Under the pieces are notes generated by a model that made no database searches, was not told the origin of the DNA, and saw only the letters and a program-made list of their open reading frames with translations. A program made the position numbers and the translations under genes. DNA of 64,000 bases from the NCBI RefSeq assembly GCF_013371495.1, contig NZ_JABWTA010000001.1, positions 2,082,693 through 2,146,692 of the forward strand. The letters run 5' to 3'. The stretch comes from Altererythrobacter lutimaris (lineage in GTDB: Bacteria > Pseudomonadota > Alphaproteobacteria > Sphingomonadales > Sphingomonadaceae). Shown in pieces: positions 29,270 to 35,624 of the stretch (position 1 is the stretch's first letter; the number at the start of each line of letters is the position of its first letter).

Positions 29270-29344
29270 ACACCGCGCCACCCGAAACCCAAAGTCCGGG
29301 GCGCGGCAGTGTGCTGGATCAGACCAACAGCCACCGCCCCCGGG
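29270..29344 (-). promoter_or_regulatory. Attenuator-like hairpins between leader peptide and thrS
   Basis: On the minus strand a segment at 29344-29330 (CCCGGGGGCGGTGGC), at the end of the leader frame, can pair with TGCCGCGCCCCGG (about 29308-29296). The latter can instead pair with GGTGGCGCGGTGT (29282-29270). The two pairings exclude each other, as in amino-acid attenuators. No T-run follows the second hairpin, so classical intrinsic termination is not evident; Rho-dependent or translational control is possible. Confidence 0.55.
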
Positions 29345-29393
29345 TATCCGAGGTGGTAGTTGTCGAGGTCGTGATGGTCAGCTCGCGTGCCAT
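29319..29393 (-). CDS. Threonine-rich leader peptide upstream of thrS
   Basis: This 24-codon frame has eight Thr codons within twelve codons (LTITTSTTTTSDT in the middle) and stops 142 bases before thrS. It is too short to be listed as an ordinary gene, but its composition mirrors the E. coli thr operon leader. An in-frame ATG at 29429 would give 36 residues. Neither start has a strong ribosome binding site, which is a weakness. A ribosome stalling for lack of charged tRNA-Thr would change which downstream hairpin forms. Leader peptides of this kind are well known for amino-acid biosynthesis operons and for pheST; I infer the same logic for thrS. Confidence 0.65.
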   Translation of the reverse strand: MARELTITTSTTTTSDTRGRWLLV

Positions 29394-29511
29394 GCCGGAG
29401 CATATAATAACGACCTGTTGCGATGTCATTACTCAAGTGCAGCAGCCCGCTCGCGACCCTTTCGTTCGGGAAACACAAACGTAACCGGCAATCTCGCTCC
29501 AAGCAGCTTTT

Positions 29512-29603
29512 AGGAAAGCTCTCGCTCCATTTTGGAAAGGTTACTTGACATCAAGGCGAATCAATGACAAACACCCTTTACATATTTGAAAGGGAGCTTT
29601 CCT
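29512..29603 (+). promoter_or_regulatory. Long-range inverted repeat covering the ribosome binding site of the 29605 gene
   Basis: AGGAAAGCTCTC (29512-29523) is complementary, apart from one position that can wobble, to GGGAGCTTTCCT (29592-29603). The second arm contains the GGGAG ribosome binding site of the gene starting at 29605. Pairing in mRNA would hide that site. CTTGACATCAAG, a short palindrome, lies between the arms near 29544-29555. Confidence 0.35.
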
Positions 29604-29604
29604 T

Positions 29605-29781
29605 ATGACCACTCGAAGCAAGGCCATCATCTGGGCCTCAATCATTATCTCGGCATCGCTCATCTGCGTTGGCATGGGCCTCAACGACGGCGCATCGTTT
29701 GGAGTTGTTGCGGGCCTGTCCAGCGCAGCCTGGGCATCCCTCAGTTGCGGCAAAGGCTGCAGGCTTGGAGGCATGCAATGA
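29605..29781 (+). CDS. Small two-helix membrane protein heading the XRE/hydrolase operon
   Basis: The 58-residue product has a hydrophobic N-terminal helix (AIIWASIIISASLICVGMGL) and a second one (FGVVAGLSSAAWASLSCG), then a Cys/Lys/Gly tail (CGKGCRLGG). GGGAG stands 8 bases before the ATG. Its TGA overlaps the next gene's ATG (ATGA), tying it to that operon. I do not recognise a family. The coding assignment rests on ribosome binding site, overlap and membrane pattern. Confidence 0.65.
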   Translation: MTTRSKAIIWASIIISASLICVGMGLNDGASFGVVAGLSSAAWASLSCGKGCRLGGMQ

Positions 29782-30380
29782 GCGATAACAAAGCATCGCC
29801 CGCGACCAGACTGTGTCTGGGCGCTGCCGCTTCATCGGTCCTCAGCGCGCTCGGCCTGATGATCTTGTGGAAGTCAGACGCGCTCGCGCCCACGACAAGT
29901 TACATCCTTGCGATCATCCCGGTCGGCCTATTGGTGTTCGCCTTTGTCAAAGGCCTTTCACTGACGAAGGACAATGCCCGCGCCGCACACCGCTATCTGC
30001 TGCGCATGGCGCTGACCATGGCATTCTACCTTATCACTTTGGCTGTGGCAGAACACTTTATCGACGGTCGCGGTTTGACAGGACCACTCGCAGCCTTCCT
30101 CGCTTTCCTACCCGGGCTATCCTTCGCAGGCGTGGTGTGGGTCTTTGGCGGCTTGATCGTTGAGGAGCAGGATGAATTCTACCGCATGCTCTACGTACGC
30201 CAGGGCCTGATCGCCACCGGCATCTCCTTCACGCTCGCGGCAATCTGGGGCTTTCTGGAGACTTACCGCATCGTTGATCCGGTTGCGGCTTTCTGGTGGC
30301 CCACGATCTGGTGCTTCGGCCTGGGAGTCGGTGCGATTTTCAACAAGATCAAATACGGCACTTATGGAGAGATTCGATGA
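29778..30380 (+). CDS. Hypothetical multi-pass membrane protein (long member of a duplicated pair)
   Basis: The 200-residue protein has about six membrane helices. Its C-terminal half contains IVEEQDEFYRMLYVRQGLIA, then ATGISFTLAAIWGFLETY and a final CFGLGVGAIFNKIKYG, closely matching the next gene product. The conserved acidic loop EExDEFxRMxxVRQxLIATG lies between helices. The start at 29778 is fixed by the ATGA overlap with the preceding gene; the frame is open further upstream but overlaps that gene. Function unknown; the downstream XRE regulator suggests a regulator-membrane protein module. Confidence 0.75.
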   Translation: MSDNKASPATRLCLGAAASSVLSALGLMILWKSDALAPTTSYILAIIPVGLLVFAFVKGLSLTKDNARAAHRYLLRMALTMAFYLITLAVAEHFIDGRGLTGPLAAFLAFLPGLSFAGVVWVFGGLIVEEQDEFYRMLYVRQGLIATGISFTLAAIWGFLETYRIVDPVAAFWWPTIWCFGLGVGAIFNKIKYGTYGEIR

Positions 30381-30796
30381 CCAAGGCGTCGCCCGCAATG
30401 AAGCGCTACATGAAGCGGCTCACTATCTTCATGCTCATCTACATCGTGCTGATCTTCTCAGTCGGTTACTGGTTCCGCCTCGCTCCTCCAGAAGGCGCGC
30501 TGTCATGGATCGCAGCGATCCTGCCAGCATTACCGATCCTCGGTGTGTTCTGGGCCATCTTCCGCTTGCTTACAGAAGAAACCGACGAGTTCATGCGGAT
30601 GATGCTGGTGCGTCAAACGCTCATCGCCACCGGCTTCTGCCTGGCGGTCATGACAGTGTGGGAATTCCTCCAGAACTACGATGTCGTGCCAGATGGCACA
30701 AACGGGTTCGGAACAGCATTCGTCTGGTTTGTCGGGCTCGGCATTGGCGCGGTCTGGAATGCCATGGCGCTCCGGCGCGAGGCAGGTGAGGAATGA
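30377..30796 (+). CDS. Hypothetical membrane protein (short member of a duplicated pair)
   Basis: The 139-residue protein has four membrane helices (FMLIYIVLIFSVGYWF; WIAAILPALPILGVFWAIF; LIATGFCLAVMTVWEFL; FVWFVGLGIGAVWNAM). It carries the loop TEETDEFMRMMLVRQTLIAT shared with the preceding protein, and looks like a tandem duplicate that lacks the first two helices. Start and stop both overlap neighbours through ATGA. Function unknown. Confidence 0.75.
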   Translation: MTKASPAMKRYMKRLTIFMLIYIVLIFSVGYWFRLAPPEGALSWIAAILPALPILGVFWAIFRLLTEETDEFMRMMLVRQTLIATGFCLAVMTVWEFLQNYDVVPDGTNGFGTAFVWFVGLGIGAVWNAMALRREAGEE

Positions 30797-30996
30797 ACAA
30801 TCGCTTGAAAGTCCTCCGGGCTGAACGCGACTGGAGCCAGCAAGACCTTGCCGACAGGCTGGGGGTCTCGCGCCAGAGCGTCAACGCCATCGAGAAGGGA
30901 CGTTACGATCCTTCTCTCCCTCTCGCCTTCAACATCGCAGAAGTCTTCGGCCTCGCGATCGAAGAGATCTTCTCCAAGGACAGCGAAGCAGCATGA
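30793..30996 (+). CDS. XRE-family helix-turn-helix regulator (YozG-like, small)
   Basis: The 67-residue protein is almost entirely one Cro/C1-type HTH: NNRLKVLRAERDWSQQDLAD, RLGVSRQSVNAIEKGRYDPS, LPLAFNIAEVFGLAIEEIF. Such minimal regulators are frequently encoded beside small membrane proteins, as here, and probably control their own operon. It overlaps the flanking genes by 4 bases on each side. Confidence 0.92.
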   Translation: MNNRLKVLRAERDWSQQDLADRLGVSRQSVNAIEKGRYDPSLPLAFNIAEVFGLAIEEIFSKDSEAA

Positions 30997-31862
30997 AAAC
31001 TCTACCCTCTTTGATGGCCAGCCTTGCCTTGCTCATCAGCAGCCCCGCTCTCGCGCAGGACAATCCCCAAGCCTGCGCCCCATATGAGAGCATCGGGAGC
31101 GGACCCGACCTGATCCTCACCCCGGGTCTGGGCTCCGCTCCCGAAGTGTGGGACGGCGTGAAGGATAGTCTCAGTGAGAATTACACTGTGCACCTTGTCC
31201 ATGTTGCAGGCTTTGCCGGACGCGCGGCACAAGGCGACCCTGAGACAATCCTCGACAATGCGAGCGCTGAAATCATCGCCTACATGAACTGCAAGGGCAT
31301 TGAGACAGCGCGCTATGCCGGCCATTCCATGGGCGGCTTTCTCGGCCTCAAGCTGGCGGCAGAAGAGCCCTCCCGGATCGACCGGCTGGTCATCGTGGAT
31401 TCGCTGCCATTCTTCCCGCTCATCTTTTCGCCGCAAGCGAGTGTCGCGGCGGTTGTTCCGCAGGCTGATGGCATGCGCACGCAGATACTCGGCCAAACAG
31501 ACGAGCAATTCGCACAAAGCCAGCAAACAGGCGTTCGCTCGCTTGTTCAAAACGCAGACTTCCATGAGACAGTGGTCGGCTGGTCCCTCGCGAGCGATCG
31601 GACAACATTTGCCAATGCTCTGCATACGCTGATGACAACCGATCTGCGGCCAGAGCTGGCGAATGTCATGGCTCCGACAACTGTCATCGCGGCATCAAAC
31701 GCTTTCGCTCCGCGCGAACGCGTGGAAGCGCTTTACGCGGGGGCCTATGACGGTCTGGAAGGCGCCCAAGTGGCAATCGTCGAAGACAGTTTCCACTTCA
31801 TCATGTTCGATCAGCCCGAAGCGTTTGCCTCAGCGCTCGAAGCTGCGCTCGCCAGCGAATGA
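30993..31862 (+). CDS. Exported alpha/beta hydrolase
   Basis: The 289-residue protein has a signal peptide (LMASLALLISSPALAQ). The nucleophile elbow is GHSMGGF (Ser at about 113), the likely catalytic His lies in EDSFHFIMFDQP, and VDSLPFFPLIF marks the cap. The fold suggests an esterase or lipase acting in the periplasm. It is the last gene of the overlapping operon and ends 10 bases from the convergent phoD. Substrate unknown. Confidence 0.85.
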   Translation: MKTLPSLMASLALLISSPALAQDNPQACAPYESIGSGPDLILTPGLGSAPEVWDGVKDSLSENYTVHLVHVAGFAGRAAQGDPETILDNASAEIIAYMNCKGIETARYAGHSMGGFLGLKLAAEEPSRIDRLVIVDSLPFFPLIFSPQASVAAVVPQADGMRTQILGQTDEQFAQSQQTGVRSLVQNADFHETVVGWSLASDRTTFANALHTLMTTDLRPELANVMAPTTVIAASNAFAPRERVEALYAGAYDGLEGAQVAIVEDSFHFIMFDQPEAFASALEAALASE

Positions 31863-31872
31863 GCGCTTCGGC

Positions 31873-33546
31873 CTAAAGCGAAAAAGTGTGCGATCCGGCG
31901 CTGGTTTCCAGCCGCCGGGTCGCCACCAGTTTGGCAGAGCGCGAACGCACGCTCTCGGTAAAGCGATGCTCCGTCACAGCCTTGTCGCGCGACAGCTCGA
32001 CCATCGCATAGCCGCGCTGCGCAGTATCAGCCCAGACCAGCTCTTCATTGCGCTCAAGCGCGGCACGGGCGAAATCGGCTGGCGCAATTGCGCGCAAATT
32101 GTTCTCCAGTCCGGGCGAGCTAACCGACGTCACACCGATCTCGACGCCGACTTTTTCTGCGCCATGCGCAAGCTCGAAGCCCCACGCATTATGCGTGTCG
32201 CCTGTCAGCACGATGAGGTTTGCATCCGCACTGAGCGCCGCTTCGAACACGCGGTCGCGCGCGGCGGGATAGCCATCCCACGCATCCATATTAGCAGGCA
32301 GGCCCGCTTCGCTCGACATGGCTGCAGCAAGTGTTCGCCGCCGGACGAAGCTTGGTGCATCATCAGTCAATCCATCAACAATCGATGGCGGCGTGTAGAG
32401 CTTGCCCATCAGCACTTGCTGCACCAGCACTTGCCAGATTTTGCCCTCGCCTTTCGATGCTGCAAGCCCTTCAGCCAACCACGTCTCTTGCGGTTTGCCG
32501 AGCAATTGCCGGTCAGCCTCAGTCCATTGTCCTTCGCGGAACGCAGCGAGCGCCTGCATCGCGGCTTGCGGATTCTCGGCCGCTTCGATCAGCCCGCGTA
32601 AGTCAAACTGCTCTTCGCGCCCTTCCAGCCGTGTATCGAGCCGAAACAGCGTTGCAAGATCGCCGACATCATAACGCGCATAGGGTTCATCGGAGACCGG
32701 CATCCATTCGCGGTAGACGCGTTTGGTGATTTCCTTGCGCACCTGCCAATCGCCTTCTGTCTCTGGCTGGTGGTTCTGCGCGCCGTCCATCCAGCTGTCA
32801 TTGGTGCTTTCATGGTCATCCCACACGCTGATCATCGGGACCATTTGATGCAGCCGCCGCAAATCCGGGTCCGCGCGATAAGTGGCATAGCGAAGCCGAT
32901 AGTCCGCAAGCGTCACGGTTTCATGGACAGGCCAAAGCCCGCGCTCGGGATGCGCTTGGCGAAGCGACGGATACGCGCCGCGCTGATATTCGTAGATATA
33001 GTCGCCCAGATGCAGCGCGAGGTCGACATCGTTCGCGTCAGCCGCATGAGCATAGGCGTTGAAGTATCCGAAGCCGAGATTGGAACAGCTGAACACAGCC
33101 ATGCGGAACGCGCTGACGCCGGCCTCTGGCAAAGTCCGCGTGCGCCCGACGTCCGAGATCGAACCGTCCGGCGCGACAAAGCGATAAAAGTACCAGCGAT
33201 CCGGCTCCAAACCGCTCGCGGTGGCTTTGGCGCAGAAGTCGCGGCTTGAGCTCGCGAGTGCCTCGCCTTGCGCAACAGGTCGCGAGAAGTCCTGCGAAGC
33301 ACTCACTTCCCATGTGAGCTTGGTGTCTTCTTCACCAACATAGCGGGTCCAGAGCAAGACACTCGACTGGCTCGGCTCGCCACTCGCAACGCTATGCGTG
33401 AAACCGCTGCCAAAGCCGCGTGCGGCGAGAGGCGAAGTAGCCAACATCGCGCTTGCAGCGCTTAAGCGAAACAGATTACGGCGGCTAATCGCAGACTGCG
33501 TCAGCGAAGTCTGCTCAGGCGTTGGAGGCGGCGTGGATGCGATCAT
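31873..33546 (-). CDS. phoD: PhoD-like alkaline phosphatase, Tat-exported
   Basis: The 557-residue phosphodiesterase/phosphatase has a Tat signal (ISRRNLFRLSAASAMLATS), an N-terminal Ig-like domain with FTHSVASGEPSQSSVLLWTR, and the metallophosphatase core. Metal-binding motifs are HLGDYIYEY, VWDDHESTNDSW and TGDTHNAWGFEL. It probably releases phosphate from phosphodiesters in the periplasm and needs Ca and Fe in characterised relatives. The Met at 33546 (AAAGGTT before it) starts the Tat signal; the frame continues 42 codons upstream without support. I see no clear Pho box in the 113-base divergent region. Confidence 0.9.
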   Translation of the reverse strand: MIASTPPPTPEQTSLTQSAISRRNLFRLSAASAMLATSPLAARGFGSGFTHSVASGEPSQSSVLLWTRYVGEEDTKLTWEVSASQDFSRPVAQGEALASSSRDFCAKATASGLEPDRWYFYRFVAPDGSISDVGRTRTLPEAGVSAFRMAVFSCSNLGFGYFNAYAHAADANDVDLALHLGDYIYEYQRGAYPSLRQAHPERGLWPVHETVTLADYRLRYATYRADPDLRRLHQMVPMISVWDDHESTNDSWMDGAQNHQPETEGDWQVRKEITKRVYREWMPVSDEPYARYDVGDLATLFRLDTRLEGREEQFDLRGLIEAAENPQAAMQALAAFREGQWTEADRQLLGKPQETWLAEGLAASKGEGKIWQVLVQQVLMGKLYTPPSIVDGLTDDAPSFVRRRTLAAAMSSEAGLPANMDAWDGYPAARDRVFEAALSADANLIVLTGDTHNAWGFELAHGAEKVGVEIGVTSVSSPGLENNLRAIAPADFARAALERNEELVWADTAQRGYAMVELSRDKAVTEHRFTESVRSRSAKLVATRRLETSAGSHTFSL

Positions 33547-33659
33547 GGCGAACCTTTGTGTTGTATGCCCCCGCTCTAACGCAGGCACATGTCCAGATGA
33601 TGACTGGCGCTGCACGCTAGGCTTGCTTTGGCCAGCCATGCAAGGGCAAGAAGCTCCGG

Positions 33660-34424
33660 ATGAGTGACACACAACTCCACACAGCGGAAAATGGCGTCAG
33701 GATCGCCTTCCGCCAGACTGCCGGTCAAGGGCCGATGCTGGTCTTCTTGCCGGGCTACATGTCAGACATGGCAGGCGGCAAAGCGACCGCTCTGTTCGAC
33801 TGGGCTCGGGCTCAAGGACGGGCTGCATTGCTGCTCGATTATTCCGGCTGCGGCGAGAGCGACGGCGACTTTGCCGATGGCACACTCAGTGGGTGGCGGG
33901 ATGAAGTGCTGGAGCTGATCCACCATTATGGCGGCAAACACAAAGCTCTTCTGATCGGGTCATCGATGGGTGGCTGGCTTAACCTGATGGTGGGCGAGAA
34001 ACTTGGGGCGAGGCTCGCAGGCTTGGTCGGGATCGCATCCGCGCCGGACTTTACTGAATGGGGTCGCAGCGAAGCGGACAAGGCCAAGCTCGCCGCTGGT
34101 GAGACAGTCTATGACCCAAATCCTTACGGACCAGAGCCGACCCCGATGCATGCGAGCTTCTGGGCCGATGGACAAGCAAACCGGCTACTGGACCGCACAA
34201 TCGAGATCGACGCGCCCGTTCGCCTTCTGCACGGCCAAGGCGATGCAGATGTCCCATGGGAAATCAGCTTGAGGCTCGCCGCTGCTTTGCGTTCAGACAA
34301 TGTGCAGACGCTCTTCATCAAAGACGGCGATCACCGATTGTCGCGCGATGCAGACATTGCGCAGCTGATCAAAACCTGCGCGCAGCTATGCGCTGAGATT
34401 GAAACCGCTCTCTTGAAAGATTGA
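33660..34424 (+). CDS. Alpha/beta hydrolase (cytoplasmic)
   Basis: The 254-residue hydrolase lacks a signal peptide. The oxyanion region is FLPGYMSDMAGGKATALF, the nucleophile elbow is LIGSSMGGWLNL, the acid is in LHGQGDADVPW and the His in KDGDHRLSRD. LLLDYSGCGESDGDFADG is typical of the palmitoyl-thioesterase-like ABHD10 group and related bacterial hydrolases. It overlaps the TPR gene by 4 bases and is divergent from phoD. Confidence 0.85.
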   Translation: MSDTQLHTAENGVRIAFRQTAGQGPMLVFLPGYMSDMAGGKATALFDWARAQGRAALLLDYSGCGESDGDFADGTLSGWRDEVLELIHHYGGKHKALLIGSSMGGWLNLMVGEKLGARLAGLVGIASAPDFTEWGRSEADKAKLAAGETVYDPNPYGPEPTPMHASFWADGQANRLLDRTIEIDAPVRLLHGQGDADVPWEISLRLAAALRSDNVQTLFIKDGDHRLSRDADIAQLIKTCAQLCAEIETALLKD

Positions 34425-35293
34425 ATGTGCCTGCCGCTTTTTCTGTGATGCTGCCGCTTATGCTGATGCAAGTCGGCCCCAATCCTGCCCAAGGCGGGCT
34501 GGTCGATTACTCAGCGGAGATCCAAGACCGCCCACCGCGTGAGGCGCCAGCAAATGATCCTGCAGGGCTCGCTACGAGCGCTGACAATAGCTGGCTGAAG
34601 AACTGCCTGGACCTCGTCGAAACCGCGCCATCACGTGCGCATGTCCAAGCGCAATTACGCCGCACAGAAAGCGAAGGCCGCGATCAGGTCGTCGCCAATT
34701 ACTGCCTTGGCATGGCCTCGACCAGTCTTGAGCTGTGGAGCGATGCGATGAGCGCCTTCATCGCCGCGCGCGATGGAAGCGATGGCAGCGAGCAACGCCT
34801 GAAGGCCCGCTTTGGCGTGATGGCTGGCAATGCTGCTATCGCCGCGACCGACTATGCCAATGCGCTTACGATATTGGCGCGCGCACAGCGCGATGCTGAA
34901 GGCGCGGGCTTCGGTCCGATGGCCTCCATCGCCGCGATCGATCAAGCGCGAATTTTCGTCGCACAAGGCGAGACCGAGCCAGCCGTTGCAGCGCTCGGCA
35001 ATGCGCGCAGGCTTGACCCGAACTCAGGCGATGCGTGGCTTTTGTCTGCCACTCTTATGCGCAGGCTCGAACGGCTGGATGAAGCGCAAAGCATGATTGA
35101 ACGCGCAAGCGAGCTTGCTCCGGTCGATGCTCGTGTCGCCTTAGAGGCCGGCCTGATCGCAGCACTTGGCGGACGCGATGATGCAGCGCGCGAAAGCTGG
35201 AATTCCGTGATCAGCCTCGCTCCGATAAGTGCGGAAGCCGATAACGCGCGCGATTACCTTGCGCAGCTAGGCGATGCTGTTCCCACGCCGTAG
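34421..35293 (+). CDS. Tetratricopeptide-repeat exported protein
   Basis: The 290-residue protein begins with a hydrophobic export-type segment (AAFSVMLPLMLMQVGPN). TPR-like helical pairs fill about residues 60-285; the clearest are ALTILARAQRDAEGAG, AVAALGNARRLDPNSGDAWL, LDEAQSMIERASELAPVDAR and SWNSVISLAPISAEADNAR. TPR arrays serve as protein-protein scaffolds. It is translationally coupled to the preceding hydrolase, but the partner is unknown. Confidence 0.8.
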   Translation: MNVPAAFSVMLPLMLMQVGPNPAQGGLVDYSAEIQDRPPREAPANDPAGLATSADNSWLKNCLDLVETAPSRAHVQAQLRRTESEGRDQVVANYCLGMASTSLELWSDAMSAFIAARDGSDGSEQRLKARFGVMAGNAAIAATDYANALTILARAQRDAEGAGFGPMASIAAIDQARIFVAQGETEPAVAALGNARRLDPNSGDAWLLSATLMRRLERLDEAQSMIERASELAPVDARVALEAGLIAALGGRDDAARESWNSVISLAPISAEADNARDYLAQLGDAVPTP

Positions 35294-35323
35294 CGCGGAG
35301 AGCCTTCTCGCCTTCCCCTTAGA

Positions 35324-35487
35324 CCGGGTCTGCTGATACGCACTGGCAAGGGGGGCCATGACAGCGTTGACCAACAGACCCGGCTGGGTTGTGACCGTGG
35401 GCGTAAGACCCGTCACGACCGAGGACCGCGCGCCATGCGGCGTTGCCGGAAGGGAAAGAGCCAATCCGCACAGCGCCTTTCCGTTTT
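35324..35487 (+). other. Structured intergenic region upstream of gdhB, candidate small RNA
   Basis: Three stems follow each other on the plus strand: CCGGGTCTG (35324-35332) with CAGACCCGG (35375-35383), GGTTGTGAC (35387-35395) with GTCACGACC (35412-35420, one wobble), and CGGAAGGG (35447-35454) with CCTTTCCG (35476-35483) followed by TTTT. The last looks like a weak terminator. It could be an untranslated RNA or a leader element; it matches no class I know. A 43-codon frame (35358-35489) with a GGGGGG ribosome binding site overlaps it. Confidence 0.45.
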
Positions 35488-35560
35488 AGACAGTGCGCAG
35501 CAAAAGCGGGCGTTCGCTCAAAAAAATCGCGCTTGCGGGCGATGAAGGGTAAGCGTATTT

Positions 35561-35593
35561 ACGAATTATTCGTGCGACCAAAGACAATATAAT
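35561..35593 (+). promoter_or_regulatory. Candidate gdhB promoter with overlapping inverted repeat
   Basis: A perfect -10 hexamer TATAAT (35588-35593) lies 32 bases before the gdhB ATG. The -35 position (about 35566) is poor and coincides with the inverted repeat ACGAA-TTA-TTCGT (35561-35573), as expected where an activator or repressor binds. The regulator is unknown. Confidence 0.5.
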
Positions 35594-35624
35594 TGCGCGC
35601 ACCCAGCAGGGGCAGGAGCAGGAC

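Noticed and set aside
35441..35483. GCCGGAAGGGAAAGAGCC resembling the SRP RNA tip
   Set aside because: The GGAA loop and GG are present, but the conserved symmetric internal loop (CAGG on one side, AGCA on the other) is missing.
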